From Buchnera aphidicola str. G002 (Myzus persicae) (GTDB lineage: Bacteria > Pseudomonadota > Gammaproteobacteria > Enterobacterales > Enterobacteriaceae), in the NCBI RefSeq assembly GCF_000521565.1, contig NZ_CP002701.1, positions 310,001-374,000 on the forward strand: DNA of 64,000 bases, given 5' to 3'. The notes below the pieces were generated by a model, which searched no databases, had not been told where the DNA came from, and saw only the letters and a program-made list of their open reading frames with translations. Every line of letters begins with the position of its first letter. Position 1 is the first letter of the stretch. Of this stretch, positions 10,874 to 21,694 are shown piece after piece. Position numbers and translations under genes: made by a program.

Positions 10874-10951
10874 GTTATCTCCAAAAAATTATGATTTTGC
10901 TTTGGTAAAGGTTTATACTAGATTATTGAATATTTTTATATATAAATAACA

Positions 10952-12238
10952 ATGAGTCAATCTGATAAAAATTTTGATTATAAACATATTTGGCATCCTT
11001 ATTCATCTATGATTAATCCCATTCCTTGTTATTCTGTTATGTCTGCTAAAGGAGTTTATTTAAAACTACAAAATGGGAGAAAAATAATAGATGGTATGTC
11101 TTCATGGTGGTCTGCAATACATGGTTATAATCATCCTATTTTAAATAAATCTTTAAAAAAACAAATAAAAAAAATGTCTCATGTCATGTTTGGTGGAATC
11201 ACACATCCTTCTGCTATTTCACTGTGTCGAAAATTAATTTCATTAACACCTAAAACATTAGACTGTGTTTTTCTTTCTGATTCAGGTTCTGTTGCTATTG
11301 AAGTAGCAATCAAAATGTTGATACAATACTGGCACTCATTAGGTCAAAAAAGAATATCATTTTTAACGATTCGAAAAGGATATCATGGTGATACTTTTGC
11401 TGCTATGTCGGTTTCTGATCCTGAAAATTCGATTCATCAAATATATCACAATATATTATCAAAAAATTTATTTGCAAATGCTCCTATCTCTTCTTTTCAT
11501 AAAAAATGGGATTCAAATGATCTTGTATCTTTTCAAAAAATCATTGAAGAAAATTCATCAAAAATAGCAGGAGTCATATTAGAACCTATTGTACAAGGTG
11601 TAGGAGGAATGAACTTTTATCATCCTAAATATTTAAAAAAAATAAAAATTTTATGCCATAATTATAATATTCCACTTATTTTTGATGAAATTGCAACAGG
11701 ATTTGGTCGTACTGGAAAATTTTTTTCTTTTCAACATGCTGATGTTATACCAGATATACTGTGTCTAGGAAAAGCACTAACGGGTGGAACAATAACTTTA
11801 GCTGCAACTTTAACAACACGACATATTGCAAATATTATTAGTATGAGTAAAGTAGGTTGTTTCATGCATGGTCCTACTTATATGGGAAATCCATTAGCAT
11901 GTGCTGCTGCAAATGCTAATATAAAAATATTAGAAACTAATCAATGGAAAATACAAGTCTCTAATATTGAAAAACAATTATATAAAAATTTAACGCCATT
12001 AATTGATCACCCGTACGTAATTGATGTGCGAATATTAGGCGCTATTGGTGTAATTGAATGTTCTCGTCTAGTTAATATGCCTTTAATGCAAAAATTTTTT
12101 GTTAACAATGGTGTTTGGATCAGACCCTTTAAAAAATTAATTTACATTGTACCACCTTATATTATTAGTACTAATGAATTAAATAAACTTATTAATGTTA
12201 TTACGCAAGCTTTAAATGATAGTTCTTTATTTCTATAA
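10952..12238 (+). CDS. bioA: Adenosylmethionine-8-amino-7-oxononanoate aminotransferase
   Basis: PLP aminotransferase that uses S-adenosylmethionine as amino donor to turn KAPA into DAPA. The PLP lysine is Lys274 (GKALTGGT), and DEIATGFGRTG and GPTYMGNPLACAAA are conserved. Length is 428, matching E. coli. Transcribed away from bioB. With bioD and bioB it completes the last three biotin steps, but the enzymes that make KAPA (bioC, bioF) are not at their ancestral place. It converges with pgl, 24 bases away, also close to the E. coli neighbourhood. Confidence 0.96.
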   Translation: MSQSDKNFDYKHIWHPYSSMINPIPCYSVMSAKGVYLKLQNGRKIIDGMSSWWSAIHGYNHPILNKSLKKQIKKMSHVMFGGITHPSAISLCRKLISLTPKTLDCVFLSDSGSVAIEVAIKMLIQYWHSLGQKRISFLTIRKGYHGDTFAAMSVSDPENSIHQIYHNILSKNLFANAPISSFHKKWDSNDLVSFQKIIEENSSKIAGVILEPIVQGVGGMNFYHPKYLKKIKILCHNYNIPLIFDEIATGFGRTGKFFSFQHADVIPDILCLGKALTGGTITLAATLTTRHIANIISMSKVGCFMHGPTYMGNPLACAAANANIKILETNQWKIQVSNIEKQLYKNLTPLIDHPYVIDVRILGAIGVIECSRLVNMPLMQKFFVNNGVWIRPFKKLIYIVPPYIISTNELNKLINVITQALNDSSLFL

Positions 12239-12262
12239 ATCATTTTATAAAATATATTTTTT

Positions 12263-13267
12263 TTAATTTAATTGATATGAAAGTACCCATATTGGGTTTG
12301 TGCTAGTAGAATATGTATTTATTTTAGTTAATTCTCCATTAATAGTTGAAATATTATATAATATAAACATATTAGATTTTTCACTAGCAACTATTAAACG
12401 TGTATTATTAAAATTAATACAAAATGATCGTGGTTGTTCTACTGTTGAATAACTTTTAAAAAAAATAATCTTATAGTTTTTCTGATTAATATGAAATAAA
12501 GAAATAATATTTAAAAATCGATCAGCAGCGTATAAAAAACGACCACATTTTGTTATATGAATATCAGAAGACCAATAACGTTCTGGAAATATATTATTAG
12601 ATATACTGACATTTTGTATGTTCTGAATATTTATTATATTATTTTTTTTATCTATTTTCCATACATCTATAGTTCCATTCAGTTCGTTTATAGTATAAAC
12701 AATATCTTGATTTGGATGAAAGACAATATGACGAGGTCCTGAATTTTTTTTAAGATTAAGTACTTTTTGTTCAGTGTTTTTTAAAATTCCAAAATTTGTT
12801 AAATAATATAAATAAATAGAATCTTCTTTTAAAGACATAACGAATAAAATATTATATTTATAATTTATTTTAGCGGCATGACAACCTTGTATGTTATAAA
12901 TGATTTGTATTGGATTTTGAGGAATACCATATTGATTTAATGGACTGACACTAATACAATTAGAATGATATGAACTACAAAATAAAAATTCTTTAGTATA
13001 ATTGAAAGAAATATAATTAGGTTTTCCAGGTATGATGCTCTCGTATTTTTTTTTCAAAAAACCATCATTATTTATGTCATATGTAATAATTTTATTATTT
13101 GGACGAACACCAGCATATAATAAATTTTTATTTTTAATAATATTTAAGGGTTGAACTTGACCCTCTATTTCCATAATTTGAATAATATTCATATCTCCTG
13201 ATTGAGGTAAATTCCACACCTCTATATTTTGACTATTTGAATTCGCAATATATACTACTTCTTTCAT
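12263..13267 (-). CDS. pgl: 6-phosphogluconolactonase (beta-propeller type)
   Basis: Hydrolyses 6-phosphogluconolactone in the oxidative pentose phosphate pathway. The 334 residues compare with 331 for E. coli Pgl (YbhE), a seven-bladed beta-propeller. Recognisable segments are the N-terminal VYIANSNSQNIEVW, the GCHAAKI segment and the GPRHIVFHPN region with its catalytic-site residues. AGGA ribosome site before the ATG. Position next to bioA matches E. coli. Its partner zwf is in this window at 48155. Sequence drift in the later blades is noticeable but the frame is intact. Confidence 0.92.
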   Translation of the reverse strand: MKEVVYIANSNSQNIEVWNLPQSGDMNIIQIMEIEGQVQPLNIIKNKNLLYAGVRPNNKIITYDINNDGFLKKKYESIIPGKPNYISFNYTKEFLFCSSYHSNCISVSPLNQYGIPQNPIQIIYNIQGCHAAKINYKYNILFVMSLKEDSIYLYYLTNFGILKNTEQKVLNLKKNSGPRHIVFHPNQDIVYTINELNGTIDVWKIDKKNNIINIQNIQNVSISNNIFPERYWSSDIHITKCGRFLYAADRFLNIISLFHINQKNYKIIFFKSYSTVEQPRSFCINFNNTRLIVASEKSNMFILYNISTINGELTKINTYSTSTNPIWVLSYQLN

Positions 13268-13374
13268 ATAATTCCTTTAATTCTTCATAAAAAAATTTTT
13301 GTGTGATTAAGATTTATCAAATAAAATAATATTAAAATATATTTTATAATAGTACTTTCAATAAAAATATAATA

Positions 13375-15807
13375 TTACTCATTATGATTTATCAAATTTT
13401 TTAGTATATTTTTTATCCATTTTAAACGTGAATAATCATCATTTAAATTCCAAATAAATTTTAATTTTGTTGCACTTTCTATTTTCCAAGTATTAGGTTC
13501 TTTTTCAAACATTTGTAATATATATTGAGTATTTACTGAATTATTTTTATTAAAATGTATCACTCCTATTTTTTGATTAGCTTGAATACTTTTTATACCT
13601 ATTTGATCCGCTATTAATCTAATTTTAGCAATTATAATTAAATTTTCAGCAACAAGAGGTAGCGGTCCAAATTGATCGATTAATTCATTTTTTATTTTTT
13701 CTATTTTTTTTTCATCTATAGCTTGAGAAATTTTTTTATAAAAAAACAACCTTTTATTAACATCTATAATATAATTGTCAGGTAATAAAGAAGATACGTG
13801 TAATTCAATTTCTAATGGTTTTTCTAATAATTGATTAATACTTGTATTCTTTCCATTTTTTAATATATGAATGGCATTTTTTAATAATTTCATGTATAGA
13901 GAAAAACCTATATTTTCCATGTGTCCACTTTGTTCTTTACCTAATAGTTTCCCTATTCCTCTGATTTCTAAATCTTGATTAGACAAAGAAAATCCTCCTC
14001 CAAAATTATTTACTGACGAAATAGCTTCTAGTCTTTTTTTTGCATCTACTGTAATTGTATTAAAATTATTAACAAGAAATAAAGCATATGCCTGCGAGCT
14101 TGATCTACCAATTCTTCCGCGAAGTTGATGAAGTTGAGATAATCCAAAATGATCTGAATTTTCAATTATAATTGTATTCGCTCTTGGTATATCAATACCG
14201 CTTTCGATAATTGTAGTACAGATTAAAACATTGAATTTATTATGATAAAATTCATTCATAACTTTTTTTAAATCTATATTACTCATTTGTCCATGACCTA
14301 TTTTAATATTAGCTTCAGGAATTAATTTTGATAATCTTTCAGCAATATTTAAAATATTTTGAACTTTATTATATATGTAATACACTTGACCACCTCGTGA
14401 TATTTCACGTAGGATAGTTTTTCTCACTAATAGAGGATTATACTCTTGAATATAAGTTTTTATTGCAAGTCTTTGAGCAGGAGGTTTTGCTATTATTGAC
14501 ACGTCTTTTATGCCAGTCATAGACATATTTAAAGTGCGAGGTATAGGTGTAGCTGTTAAAGTTAATACGTCAACATTAGCATGTTTAGTTTGAATAATTT
14601 CTTTATGATTAACACCAAATCTATGTTCTTCATCAATAATTAATAGACCAAGACTATTCCATTCTATTTCTTTTAATAATAATTTATGAGTTCCTATGAT
14701 AATATGAATATTTCCATTTGCAATATTTTTAAGAAGTAAATTTTGTTTTTTTTTATTTTGAAATCTAGATAATATATCAATATTAAAAGACCAATTAGAA
14801 AAACGTTTTTTAAAATTATCATAATGCTGTTGCGCCAATAAAGTTGTCGGTACTAAAACAGCTACTTGTTTTTTATTTGATACAGACAAAAAAGCAGCTC
14901 GCATGGCAATTTCTGTTTTTCCAAAACCTACATCACCACAAATTAAACGATCCATTGGAATAGATGTGCACATGTCTTTTAATACAGATTTCATTACTTT
15001 ATCTTGATCTTTTGTTATTTTAAATAAACAATCTTTACAAAAAATTTGATATATTTCTTCATTTTTTTTAAATAAAAATCCTTTTTGAGAGGCTCTATTC
15101 GCATAAATATTTAATAATCGTGCAGCATGATCGTATAAAGTTTTACGGATTTTGCATTTTTCTTTATTCCATTCTTCACCTCCTAATTTATGAAGAGGAG
15201 CATCTTTTATTGATGTTTTTGTATAAGGTGCAACCAGATGTAGACATGATACAGGTAAATATAACTTATCACCTTCTGCATATGAAATTATTAAATATTC
15301 AGATTTTATGCTTGCAGTTTTTATTGTCGTTAATCCTTTATAACGTCCTATTCCATGTTCGATATGTATAATAGGATCATTTAAAAATAATTCAGACAAA
15401 TTGCTTTTTTTAAAAGTAGTATCGTTTTTTATCTTTAAAAGAGATTCTTTCTGAAAAATAATCGGTAACAAATCTTTTGTACAAAGGAATAAAAGATTAT
15501 TTTTTGGGTCTATAAATCCATTTTGTATTGTACCTATCATATAGAAATAATTAAATTTTTTATTGATATCAATTATTTTTTCTATATACTTAGGATAGAT
15601 TTTATTTTCCATTAAAAATTTTAAAATTTTTTTTAAAGATTCTTTTCGCGTCAAATAAAAAATTATTTTTCCTGAAAATGTTTGAAGAAAAGATAATAAT
15701 TGATTAATTTTATTTTGATTGTTAATATTTTGAAATAAATTTGGCAATTTTTTTCGATATGTTAAATCTATAATATTTTTTAAAGCTGGATTATTTGTAA
15801 TTTTCAT
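13375..15807 (-). CDS. mfd: Transcription-repair coupling factor Mfd, lacking its N-terminal third
   Basis: DNA translocase that pushes or removes stalled RNA polymerase. Only 810 residues against 1148 in E. coli. The missing part is the N-terminal UvrB-like module that recruits UvrA. What remains begins in the linker domain, continues with the CarD-like RNA polymerase-interacting domain (about 141-210, IIHIEHGIGRYKG), then two RecA-like motor domains with Walker A GDVGFGKT (291-298), a DEEH box, the GRIGRS motif and the C-terminal domain. The ATG start is the only good one before the coding similarity. The frame upstream stays open for some codons without a start. The protein probably acts only on stalled polymerase. 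Confidence 0.95.
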   Translation of the reverse strand: MKITNNPALKNIIDLTYRKKLPNLFQNINNQNKINQLLSFLQTFSGKIIFYLTRKESLKKILKFLMENKIYPKYIEKIIDINKKFNYFYMIGTIQNGFIDPKNNLLFLCTKDLLPIIFQKESLLKIKNDTTFKKSNLSELFLNDPIIHIEHGIGRYKGLTTIKTASIKSEYLIISYAEGDKLYLPVSCLHLVAPYTKTSIKDAPLHKLGGEEWNKEKCKIRKTLYDHAARLLNIYANRASQKGFLFKKNEEIYQIFCKDCLFKITKDQDKVMKSVLKDMCTSIPMDRLICGDVGFGKTEIAMRAAFLSVSNKKQVAVLVPTTLLAQQHYDNFKKRFSNWSFNIDILSRFQNKKKQNLLLKNIANGNIHIIIGTHKLLLKEIEWNSLGLLIIDEEHRFGVNHKEIIQTKHANVDVLTLTATPIPRTLNMSMTGIKDVSIIAKPPAQRLAIKTYIQEYNPLLVRKTILREISRGGQVYYIYNKVQNILNIAERLSKLIPEANIKIGHGQMSNIDLKKVMNEFYHNKFNVLICTTIIESGIDIPRANTIIIENSDHFGLSQLHQLRGRIGRSSSQAYALFLVNNFNTITVDAKKRLEAISSVNNFGGGFSLSNQDLEIRGIGKLLGKEQSGHMENIGFSLYMKLLKNAIHILKNGKNTSINQLLEKPLEIELHVSSLLPDNYIIDVNKRLFFYKKISQAIDEKKIEKIKNELIDQFGPLPLVAENLIIIAKIRLIADQIGIKSIQANQKIGVIHFNKNNSVNTQYILQMFEKEPNTWKIESATKLKFIWNLNDDYSRLKWIKNILKNLINHNE

Positions 15808-16379
15808 AGAAGAATCTTTCTTTAAAAAGAAAAAAATAAATCTTTTTAGTCCGTATTTTTTATATAAAAAAAATAATTTTTACTTTAGTAAAAGTAATTT
15901 AAAGAAAAAATTGAATATGTTTTTTATTAATAATTAAAAAGTTTAAATATAAAATGTTATTTAAGATAAAACTAATTAACATGTTAAAAAAAAATCTATA
16001 AAAAATTATTGTTGACATATGAATAAAAATATAAAACAAAAATGTATAGTAAAAAATTATCAGTTTCTATTTCTATATCAAATATATTATATCTAATGAT
16101 TTTTAATTCAAAATAACTTTATTTGAAATTTAGAAAAAAAGAAATTTTTATTTCAATAATTTTTAAATTTATAACAGGTATAAAAAAAAATAAGAATATA
16201 TTCATTTATATAATACTTCTATTTATTGTATAATAAAAAAAATCACAAAATCAACGAAGAATGAGTATGTTCAATATTTAAATATATTAGTTATAATCAA
16301 TTTATTACATGAGTTTATTACATTAATCTAGATCTCTCTAAAGTTTTCATATAAACTTTTCTAATTTAAGAAAAAATTT
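15808..16379. other. Intergenic region between divergent mfd and lolC, no gene seen
   Basis: About 570 bases of very A+T-rich sequence with no credible reading frame. From memory E. coli carries ycfT between mfd and lolC, so this is probably the decayed site of that gene. The promoters of mfd and lolC must lie within it. A TTGACA at 16012-16017 has no -10 box at acceptable distance, so I do not call a promoter. Confidence 0.5.
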
Positions 16380-17579
16380 ATGTATCACCCTATTTTTATT
16401 TTTATTGGTTTACGTTATTTATGGAATTCTAATTTAAAAAAATTCAAAAAATTTATTATCTTTCTATCTATAATAACAATTACTATTTCTATATCTTTTT
16501 TAATTATTATCACAGCTATTATAAATGGTGTTCAAGAAAACTTTAAAAAAAATATTTTATCTTTTATCCCTCATTTAGTTATTACTAATAAAGATCAATA
16601 TATTAATAAATTAGAATTTCCTAAAAATATTTTAAAATTAAATAATATTGAAAAAATTTCTCCTTTTATTAAAAAAGATATTTTTATAAAAAGTAAGTAT
16701 GATATAACTGTAGCTGAAATAGTAGGTGTCAATATTAATAATGATAAAAATATAAAGAATTATAATATAAAAAATATTTCAAAAATCCTACAACCTAAAA
16801 AATATAATGCAATTATAGGAAAGGAATTAGCTAAAAAACTACATGTTAATATTGGTGATACAATTCAATTGATTCTTTTGTTTGATACAACTAGCCCTCT
16901 AACAAGAAAAAATATTAAAACACATACATTTAAAATTACTAGTATATTTTCTACTAACAATGAAGTTGATTATTATCAAATATTGATTGATCAAAAAGAT
17001 AGTAAAAATTTTTTAAATTATTCTAAAAATTATGTAACTGGTTGGCGAATATGGTTGAAAAATCCTCTATTTCTAGAAATTAATAAAATCAAAAAATTAA
17101 TAAATCCTTTGATTTTATTCGATTGGAAATCAAAAAAAGGAGAATTATTTAAGGCAATACAAATCGAAAAATACATAATGTTTTTTTTATTTTTTTTATT
17201 TTTATTAGTAGCTTTTTTAAATATTTTTATTACCTTTATTATTTATACAATAGAAAAACAAAATACAATTGCCATTTTAAAATCACAAGGTTTGTTAGAT
17301 TGGAAAATTATATTAATATTTGTAACACTGGGATTAATTACTACTACTATAGGTAGCATATTAGGTACAGTTATTAGTATTTCATTAATATTAGAAAAAA
17401 ATTTTTTGAATTTTCTTATTCATTTTTTCTTTAATACTAATAATATTTCTATGATTATTATACCATATCATGTTTTTTTTATTAACATTACTGTTATATT
17501 ACTTGCAATTTTGTCAACTTTATATCCAGCTTGGTATTCTATAAAATTAAAACCATATAGGATTTTATCTCATGAATAA
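16380..17579 (+). CDS. lolC: Lipoprotein-releasing ABC transporter membrane subunit LolC
   Basis: Inner-membrane subunit of LolCDE, which extracts outer-membrane lipoproteins from the inner membrane and hands them to LolA. The 399 residues match E. coli LolC (399) from the start (MYHPIFIFIGLRYL) to the LSTLYPAW region near the end. One N-terminal membrane helix, a large periplasmic domain and three C-terminal helices fit the FtsX/MacB fold. The region corresponding to the LolA-binding hook (about residues 174-190) is still similar. It overlaps lolD by 8 bases. Many lysine and asparagine codons reflect the base composition. Confidence 0.93.
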   Translation: MYHPIFIFIGLRYLWNSNLKKFKKFIIFLSIITITISISFLIIITAIINGVQENFKKNILSFIPHLVITNKDQYINKLEFPKNILKLNNIEKISPFIKKDIFIKSKYDITVAEIVGVNINNDKNIKNYNIKNISKILQPKKYNAIIGKELAKKLHVNIGDTIQLILLFDTTSPLTRKNIKTHTFKITSIFSTNNEVDYYQILIDQKDSKNFLNYSKNYVTGWRIWLKNPLFLEINKIKKLINPLILFDWKSKKGELFKAIQIEKYIMFFLFFLFLLVAFLNIFITFIIYTIEKQNTIAILKSQGLLDWKIILIFVTLGLITTTIGSILGTVISISLILEKNFLNFLIHFFFNTNNISMIIIPYHVFFINITVILLAILSTLYPAWYSIKLKPYRILSHE

Positions 17580-18258
17580 AATCATTATCAAATGTATTAA
17601 TTTAACAAAATCTTATAAAAATACAGAGATAATTGTTAATATTTTAGAAAAAATATCATTTGAATTACATAGAGGAGATATAGCTGGTATTATTGGGAAA
17701 TCAGGTTCAGGAAAAACTACATTATTACATTTATTAGCTGGATTAGACAGTCCTACTTCTGGAAAAATATTATTCAATGGTAAAGAAATAAATCTCTTTT
17801 CGTCTAAAGAACTAGCAAGATTTAGAAATGTAAAATTAGGTTTGATTTATCAATTTCATCATTTAATGCTAGATTTTAATGTACTAGAAAACGTTGCAAT
17901 ACCACTTTTAATCAATAATAAAAGTAGAAAAGAATCTCAAGAAATTTCATATACAATGCTAAAAAAAGTAAATTTATTAGATAAAGTAAAAAAATATCCT
18001 TCTGAGCTTTCAGGAGGAGAGAGACAACGAGTTGCTATTGCTAGAGCTTTTATTAATAATCCTTCTTTAATAATAGCAGATGAACCTACTGGTAATTTAG
18101 ACAAACACAATGCTCATATTATTTTTGATTTAATATTACAATTAAATCATGATTTTAAAACCACTTTTTTAATTGTTACACATGATCTTACTTTAATAAA
18201 AAAAATACCTATTTTATTCAAAATAAAAAATGGTCGATTGTTCAATTGTCAAAATTAA
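17572..18258 (+). CDS. lolD: Lipoprotein-releasing ABC transporter ATPase LolD
   Basis: Cytoplasmic ATPase of LolCDE. It has all ABC motifs: Walker [10 protein letters not shown], signature [10 protein letters not shown], Walker [13 protein letters not shown] and the switch histidine in VTHD. Length is 228, close to the E. coli 233. The start overlaps the end of lolC by 8 bases, which indicates translational coupling, and lolE begins 17 bases after its stop. The three genes form one operon as in E. coli. Confidence 0.95.
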   Translation: MNKIIIKCINLTKSYKNTEIIVNILEKISFELHRGDIAGIIGKSGSGKTTLLHLLAGLDSPTSGKILFNGKEINLFSSKELARFRNVKLGLIYQFHHLMLDFNVLENVAIPLLINNKSRKESQEISYTMLKKVNLLDKVKKYPSELSGGERQRVAIARAFINNPSLIIADEPTGNLDKHNAHIIFDLILQLNHDFKTTFLIVTHDLTLIKKIPILFKIKNGRLFNCQN

Positions 18259-18275
18259 TCAAAAAGAAATATTCA

Positions 18276-19508
18276 ATGAATTTTTTACCTTTCTTCATTG
18301 CAAAACGATTATATTTAAATCAAAATAAAAATCATTTAATTTTACTTATTTCTATTTTATCTAAAATAGGAGTATCTGTTACTGTATTTGTATTAATTAT
18401 CAGTTTCAGCGCCTTAAATGGTTTTGAGATACTATTAAATAAAAAAATTTTATCTACTTTACCTCATGGAATTATTCAACTCACTGATCAATCATTATTT
18501 AAAGTACATGATATAATAAAAAAATTAAGTAATTTACCAGGTATTAGTTATTGTGAACCTTATATCACAATGAATGGATTTTTAATAAAAAATAATAATA
18601 TTAAGTTTCTGGAAATCAAAAGTTTTAGCAAAATTGATTTTTTGAAACATAAACTTTTTTTTAAAAATAGTAATTTCTTAAAAAAAAAATATTTTTATGA
18701 AAATGGAATAATTATTTCATCTCATTTAGCACAAGATTTATCAATAAAAAAAAATGATTTTATTCAATTGTTTATTTTAAATAAAAAAAAAAATCTTTTT
18801 AATACAAATTTAGAGTTTTTTACTATTAAAATTATAAATATATTTGAATCAAATGGAGTTTTAGATACAAATATAGGATATGTGCCTTATGAATTTTTTA
18901 ATATTCATAATATACATCATGATTTAAATAAAATTGAATTACATATGTTAGATCCTTTTGAGGCAGACAGAATTATAATCAATGCAGCAAAAAAAATAGA
19001 TTTACCTCTTTTTATATATACTTGGATTAATGGTTATAAATATATATATAATGATATTAAAATAATGAAAGCAACTTTATATTTAATATTATCATTACTA
19101 GTCATTCTTTCATCGTTTAGTATTGCATCTATTTCTATAATGACTATATCTAAAAAAACAAAAGAAATTGCTATTCTACGTAGTATAGGTGCTAATAATT
19201 TTCTTATTCAAATAATTTTTTTATATTATGGATTACGTTCTATAATTATTAGTACTTTTTTCGGTTTGTTGCTCGGAATAATAATAGTTTTGAATTTTAA
19301 AAGTATAGTATTTTTTTTAGATAAATACTTCAAGGATAATATACTATTAAATAATATTTATTATAATAATTTTTTATTCTTAAAATTAAATATATCAGAT
19401 GTAATTATTGTATTTATCAGTATTATAATTATAGGAATTCTAGCAAATTGGTATCCAGCATATTATGCTTCACGCATTAATCCTAGTAAAATATTAAAAG
19501 AATATTAG
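18276..19508 (+). CDS. lolE: Lipoprotein-releasing ABC transporter membrane subunit LolE
   Basis: Second membrane subunit of LolCDE, which opens to take the lipoprotein from the membrane. 410 residues from the ATG at 18276. A TTG at 18246 would add ten residues and overlap lolD, but the family N terminus (short stretch, then the first helix with the SALNGFE and PHGIIQ features) fits the ATG. Topology matches LolC. It contains in-frame A10 and A11 runs (18680-18689 and 18783-18793) and yet stays open. The long periplasmic domain has drifted, so LolE is identified mainly by its ends and by gene order. Confidence 0.9.
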   Translation: MNFLPFFIAKRLYLNQNKNHLILLISILSKIGVSVTVFVLIISFSALNGFEILLNKKILSTLPHGIIQLTDQSLFKVHDIIKKLSNLPGISYCEPYITMNGFLIKNNNIKFLEIKSFSKIDFLKHKLFFKNSNFLKKKYFYENGIIISSHLAQDLSIKKNDFIQLFILNKKKNLFNTNLEFFTIKIINIFESNGVLDTNIGYVPYEFFNIHNIHHDLNKIELHMLDPFEADRIIINAAKKIDLPLFIYTWINGYKYIYNDIKIMKATLYLILSLLVILSSFSIASISIMTISKKTKEIAILRSIGANNFLIQIIFLYYGLRSIIISTFFGLLLGIIIVLNFKSIVFFLDKYFKDNILLNNIYYNNFLFLKLNISDVIIVFISIIIIGILANWYPAYYASRINPSKILKEY

Positions 19509-19610
19509 TTATTTTCGTACTAATTAACTTTATTATTTTTATAATAAAAAAATTCATCAACATGTAATTTAAAAATATAATGTTTTTAAAGTATTCAAAA
19601 TAACGTTTAA

Positions 19611-20642
<1,032 letters not shown>

Positions 20643-20714
20643 CTTTAAAAAATAATAATTTTTAAACTTATATTATATAATTAGAAACGTGATTTATTTT
20701 TTATCTAAAATATA

Positions 20715-20746
20715 TAGCAGTATTAAGATTTAACTTAATACTGCTA
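20715..20746. terminator. Hairpin between convergent gapA and queF
   Basis: Perfect 13-bp inverted repeat (20715-20727 with 20734-20746) around a six-base loop. The rightward side is followed by a T-rich stretch. It lies between two genes that end toward each other, so it probably terminates gapA and may serve both directions. Confidence 0.7.
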
Positions 20747-20797
20747 ACGATATTTTAATATTTTTCTTTTATTCCATATGATTAACAATTGAAAAAA

Positions 20798-21586
20798 TTA
20801 TTGTCTAGCCATTCGAATTAGACAAGGCGAATATACAGCATTACTACGCCATGGATTAATATCAATACCACCTCTACGTGTATATCTTGCATACACACTG
20901 AGTTTTTCGGGTTTACAAACAGTTTCAAGATCATTAAAAATTCTTTCAATACATTCTTCATGAAATTCATTACAATTACGAAAAGAAATTAAATAAGATA
21001 AAAGTGCATTATGATTAATGGCTTGACCTGTATATATAATCTGTATTGATGCCCAGTCAGGTTGATGAGTAATCGGACAATTAGATTTAAATAAATTACT
21101 ATATATAGATTCTTGGACAATTTCTTTTTTAGAAGAATTAACTAAAAGTAATCGATTGTATTCATAATGCTTAATTTTAATATTTTGATTATCTATACAA
21201 TAACCAGAAAAATTTGATATTTTTTGATTTTGGATCTCATCTAAATTAAATAATTTTATAGATACTTCTCCACCAGCGCACTTTGTCAGATCTGCCTGCA
21301 AAATTTTAATAAAATTTATATAGTTGTCAAACTTAACTTGATTAAAACTATTTATATAAATTTTAAAACTTTTAGATTCAATAATATTTACACTAGTTGC
21401 ATTAATTTCTATTTTAGCAACAGAAACTTGTGGTAATCCATTTTTATTTAACCAAGATAATTCATATAACGTCCAAATGTCTTGTCCAATAAAGGGAAGA
21501 TGTACTAAATTTAATTCAATAACTTTACGATGTTTTTTACGAGGTATACTTTTTAATAAACTAAAATGATTTATTTTAAAACTCAT
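20798..21586 (-). CDS. queF: NADPH-dependent 7-cyano-7-deazaguanine reductase
   Basis: Reduces preQ0 to preQ1 in queuosine synthesis for the wobble base of some tRNAs. It is the long, two-domain type of QueF: 262 residues from the ATG at 21586, against 282 in E. coli. The catalytic pair is Cys170 and Asp177 (SNCPITHQPDW). The NADPH-binding region ESKSFKIYINSFNQ and the C-terminal YARYTRRGGIDINPWR are intact. A further 21 codons can be read upstream, but the family N terminus favours the start chosen. It lies just downstream of fldA on the same strand. Confidence 0.94.
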   Translation of the reverse strand: MSFKINHFSLLKSIPRKKHRKVIELNLVHLPFIGQDIWTLYELSWLNKNGLPQVSVAKIEINATSVNIIESKSFKIYINSFNQVKFDNYINFIKILQADLTKCAGGEVSIKLFNLDEIQNQKISNFSGYCIDNQNIKIKHYEYNRLLLVNSSKKEIVQESIYSNLFKSNCPITHQPDWASIQIIYTGQAINHNALLSYLISFRNCNEFHEECIERIFNDLETVCKPEKLSVYARYTRRGGIDINPWRSNAVYSPCLIRMARQ

Positions 21587-21694
21587 ATTATTTCTTTTTT
21601 TAATATATGGATGTAATAGTAAAAACCTATAGTTATTGACTATAATCAAAACAACAATGTCTGTTTAAAATTGTATAATTATTTTATATTATTT

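Noticed and set aside
10874-10951. Possible BirA operator between bioB and bioA
   Set aside because: A GGTTTATA at 10910-10917 resembles one half-site, but no matching half-site lies at the required distance.
16012-16017. TTGACA box upstream of lolC
   Set aside because: No -10 hexamer lies 16-18 bases downstream, so it is not called as a promoter.
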